From CAZXVW01 sp964644025 (GTDB lineage: Bacteria > Acidobacteriota > Terriglobia > Bryobacterales > Bryobacteraceae), in assembly GCA_964644025.1 (NCBI GenBank), contig CAZXVW010000022.1:1-34758 (forward strand): a DNA stretch of 34,758 nucleotides, written 5' to 3'. The notes under the pieces are model-generated. The model was not told the origin of the DNA. It made no database searches and saw only the letters and a program-made list of their open reading frames with translations. Of the stretch, positions 32,626 through 34,758 are shown in pieces (the first letter of the stretch is position 1; each line of letters begins with the position of its first letter). A program made the translations under genes and the position numbers.

Positions 32626-33750
32626 TCAATAAAAGTCTTCCGGATCCCAAATCGTCGCGGCGATGTAACGTTCCTGGTGCGGGTCGTCATTGAAGTAATA
32701 AACCGTCACCAGCTTGCCGTCAGCGCGTTTCACCGTGCGCGTGTAGCCGAGGTCGAAGCCGCCCCCGTCGTCTCTGAGGATGATCTCCTTGCCCCAGTGC
32801 AACCCGTGGTCCGCGCTGATCCGGGCGCGGATGCCGTACGGCTCCAACCGGTAACCATAAGTAACAACGATCTTCCCATCGTCAAGCTTTACCAGGCACG
32901 GCGGATTGCCGCCGGTCTCGATCACGGCCTGGTTGACGAATCGCCAGGATTCGCCGTTATCATCGGAGCGCCAGAGGTCGATCCAGCGGCGCCGCCGGAT
33001 GGCCGTGAGGATCTCCACCGGACCCAGCCGCACCGACGACGGCATGATCGCGTAATCGTCCGGTTCGGGCCCGATGAAGGAGACCAGGTTCCACGTCTTG
33101 CCGCCGTCCCGGGTGCGTACGCAAATCACCCGCCCCTCGCGGCGGTTGCTCTTGGCCGCGGTGAGAAACGCCGTCAGGTCGTGCTTGCCATTGACCAGGT
33201 AATCGGTGCGGGCGGCGATCCCCGGCTGGCCGAAATTCGGCAACCGGTAGGGTCCCTTCCACGTGTGGCCACGGTCATAGGAATAGTAGAAGCGGGAGGC
33301 GCCGGCATGGATGCTGGTCATCCGGAAGGTCATCGCAAAATCCGGGTGCGTGAAGTCGATCCCGCCAGGGCAATCGGCCAGCGGCTTGCCTCCGCCGGTG
33401 GCCGGAACGCCCGCGATTTTCACATCCGGCGGAGGCTGCAATCCCGCCGGACGCTCCAGGGTCCAGCTCCGGCCGCCGTCGATCGTCCGCGCCAGGACGT
33501 GCTCGGCCGGACGGCTGTAATCGATGTCGTGACCCCGGGGGTTGTCTTTGAAGTAGCCGAGCTCGAAGCCCACTACGATTTCATTGCCCCAGGACCAGAT
33601 TCCATGGTTGGCCGGCCAGCCGCAGAAACGTCCGGCTTCCTTGTAGACGACGACGTGATCCAGGCGCGGCGCCGGCGGTTCCGCCGCCATGGCAGCGGCA
33701 GCCAACGTCAGTGTCACGGCCAGCCGGAATCGCATCCCATGTACGCTCAT
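32626..33750 (-). CDS. Secreted sialidase-fold protein with five Asp boxes
   Basis: A 374-residue secreted protein (signal peptide about 1-23) of the GH33/BNR beta-propeller type. Five Asp-box motifs are visible: TIDGGRSW, SYDRGHTW, TRDGGKTW, SDDNGESW and SADHGLHW, one per blade. The usual active-site residues of a sialidase were not identified with certainty, so related exo-hydrolases or binding proteins are possible. The ATG at 33748-33750 overlaps the stop of the preceding sulfatase (ATGA), and its own end is 19 bases before the next sulfatase start, so it is an interior operon gene. Confidence 0.83.
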   Translation of the reverse strand: MSVHGMRFRLAVTLTLAAAAMAAEPPAPRLDHVVVYKEAGRFCGWPANHGIWSWGNEIVVGFELGYFKDNPRGHDIDYSRPAEHVLARTIDGGRSWTLERPAGLQPPPDVKIAGVPATGGGKPLADCPGGIDFTHPDFAMTFRMTSIHAGASRFYYSYDRGHTWKGPYRLPNFGQPGIAARTDYLVNGKHDLTAFLTAAKSNRREGRVICVRTRDGGKTWNLVSFIGPEPDDYAIMPSSVRLGPVEILTAIRRRRWIDLWRSDDNGESWRFVNQAVIETGGNPPCLVKLDDGKIVVTYGYRLEPYGIRARISADHGLHWGKEIILRDDGGGFDLGYTRTVKRADGKLVTVYYFNDDPHQERYIAATIWDPEDFY

Positions 33751-34758
33751 GTGCCTTCCCTCCCCGCGCTCCCCTTCGCGGTCAAACCCGGAACCGGGTA
33801 ATCGGGCGACGGCACGAGCGCGTCGGCGAAGATCGCCTCCATTCGTTTTACTATGTCCGGCCGTTCGGCAGCCAGATTCCGCGTCTCGCCGATGTCCTCC
33901 TCCAGGTTATAAATTTCGATGGGACTGCCCACCCCGTTCCGCACGCCTTTCCACGGACCCACGCGCGCGGCCTGCTTGAACACCTCCCGCACGTGTCCGT
34001 AATCCCAGTACAGGTACTCGTGCTGCGGCTGGGGCTTGCCGGTCAGCGTGGGAACAATCGAGATTCCGTCGGTATGCCGGGGCGCCGGCACGCCCGCCAG
34101 CTCCGCCGCGGTCGGCAGAAAATCCCAAAACGCCCACACATGCCGGTTTACGCTGCCCGCCGCCACCTTCCCCGGCCAGCGGACGATCATCGGAATCCGA
34201 ATTCCGCCCTCGTACACATCGCGCTTCAGCCCGCGCAGCGGTCCGCCGCTGCGAAAGAAGGCCGGTTCGTGCGGGCGCGCCCCGCACGGACCGTTGTCGC
34301 TGGTGAAGAAAACCACCGTGTTCTCTTCCAGGCCGTGGCGGCGGAGCCGCTCCAGCACGGCTCCCACATGGCCGTCGAACCGCGTGACCATCGCCGCGTA
34401 GTTCTTCTCCACCTGCGGCCACGGCTCGCCCGAGTATGGCTCGTCGCTGGGCACAATCTGCGATTCCGGCCCCGTCGGGAAGTCCGAATAATGGGGCAGC
34501 GTCGTCGGAAAGTACAGGAAGAAGGGACGCTCCCGGTTCCGGTCAATGAATTCCAGCGCCCGCTCGGCGAACAGGTCCGGCGCGTACTGGTTATGCTGAT
34601 CCGCCCGGTTCTTCATCAGCAGCATCACATGTTCGTTGTCCCATAGGAAATCCGGATAGTACTGGTGCGCCTGATCCTGGTTCAACTGCCCAAAGTACTC
34701 ATCGAATCCTTGATAGAGCGGGATCCCCCAGTAGCCGGCCGTACCGAGGCTCCACTTG
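33747..34758 (-). CDS. Sulfatase, N-terminus beyond the window (partial)
   Basis: About 337 residues of the C-terminal part of a type I sulfatase are visible, running to the right edge of the window. The first residues seen read KWSLGTAGYWG, the counterpart of the conserved GKWHLG block, followed by GFDEYFG. The FFTSDNGPCG metal block and the IYNLEEDIGETRNLA end of the sulfatase fold follow. The Cys/Ser-X-Pro-X-Arg activation site must lie upstream, outside the window. An internal TTG has been read as a start by simple frame finding, but the frame is open to the edge, so this is a truncated view of a complete gene. It heads the visible part of the operon. Confidence 0.9.
   Translation of the reverse strand, partial: KWSLGTAGYWGIPLYQGFDEYFGQLNQDQAHQYYPDFLWDNEHVMLLMKNRADQHNQYAPDLFAERALEFIDRNRERPFFLYFPTTLPHYSDFPTGPESQIVPSDEPYSGEPWPQVEKNYAAMVTRFDGHVGAVLERLRRHGLEENTVVFFTSDNGPCGARPHEPAFFRSGGPLRGLKRDVYEGGIRIPMIVRWPGKVAAGSVNRHVWAFWDFLPTAAELAGVPAPRHTDGISIVPTLTGKPQPQHEYLYWDYGHVREVFKQAARVGPWKGVRNGVGSPIEIYNLEEDIGETRNLAAERPDIVKRMEAIFADALVPSPDYPVPGLTAKGSAGREGT

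Noticed and set aside
1..34758. CRISPR arrays, tRNA or rRNA genes, insertion sequences
   Set aside because: No regularly spaced identical repeats, cloverleaf-like sequences, rRNA signatures or transposase motifs were found by reading; very divergent forms cannot be excluded without a search.

Overview
The window looks like a stretch of a high-GC Gram-negative chromosome, most likely an acidobacterium of the Bryobacterales/Solibacter type. This is an inference from several features: the head of an Oar-like TonB receptor, an LpxL-type acyltransferase, a consensus sigma-54 promoter, and the mix of secreted sulfatases, sialidase-like proteins, a GH127 and a CE15-like esterase beside housekeeping genes. 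No tRNA, rRNA, CRISPR array or insertion sequence was seen. The sequence has 25 supportable protein genes or fragments and one structured RNA.

Layout. 1-490: the tail of a small Cys/His protein, then the first ~45 codons of a TonB-receptor-like gene that stops abruptly against the lpxL-like acyltransferase. 492-3654 (minus): acyltransferase, an orphan 277-aa protein, mnmA. 3804-7918 (plus): a tight run of SAM hydrolase (DUF62), mutM, a homocysteine methyltransferase-methylenetetrahydrofolate reductase fusion, and a threonylcarbamoyl-AMP synthase. 8005-8209: a 6S RNA with all expected helices, followed by a ymdB-like phosphodiesterase. 9067-13109 (plus): a secreted CE15-like esterase, then a MoxR-type AAA ATPase overlapping a 610-aa protein whose N-terminus resembles the DUF5682/TraB-like partner of MoxR systems. 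13138-16826 (minus): a cobalamin-binding-type radical SAM protein and a GH127 lipoprotein.

16933-21384 (minus): a compact haem operon (ccsA/hemX, hemA, hemC, cobA-hemD fusion) in which every junction overlaps by one to four bases. 21490-23456 (plus): a short-chain dehydrogenase, then a stand-alone Clp-type ATPase behind a near-perfect sigma-54 promoter. 23879-24181 (plus): a ribbon-helix-helix protein, possibly leaderless. 24216-27923 (minus): the SMC condensin subunit. 28168-34758 (minus): a secreted-protein operon in which sulfatases and sialidase-fold proteins alternate, with ATGA overlaps, ending in a secreted protein of unknown function.

How the genes work together: the left half is mostly housekeeping (lipid A, tRNA modification, base excision repair, C1/methionine metabolism, 6S control of RNA polymerase, haem synthesis, chromosome segregation). 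The esterase, GH127 and the sulfatase/sialidase operon point to digestion of decorated, probably sulfated, polysaccharides. The best candidates for poorly described biology are the MoxR plus DUF5682-like pair without a VWA gene, and the sigma-54-driven single-ring Clp ATPase with a possible ClpP-docking tripeptide.
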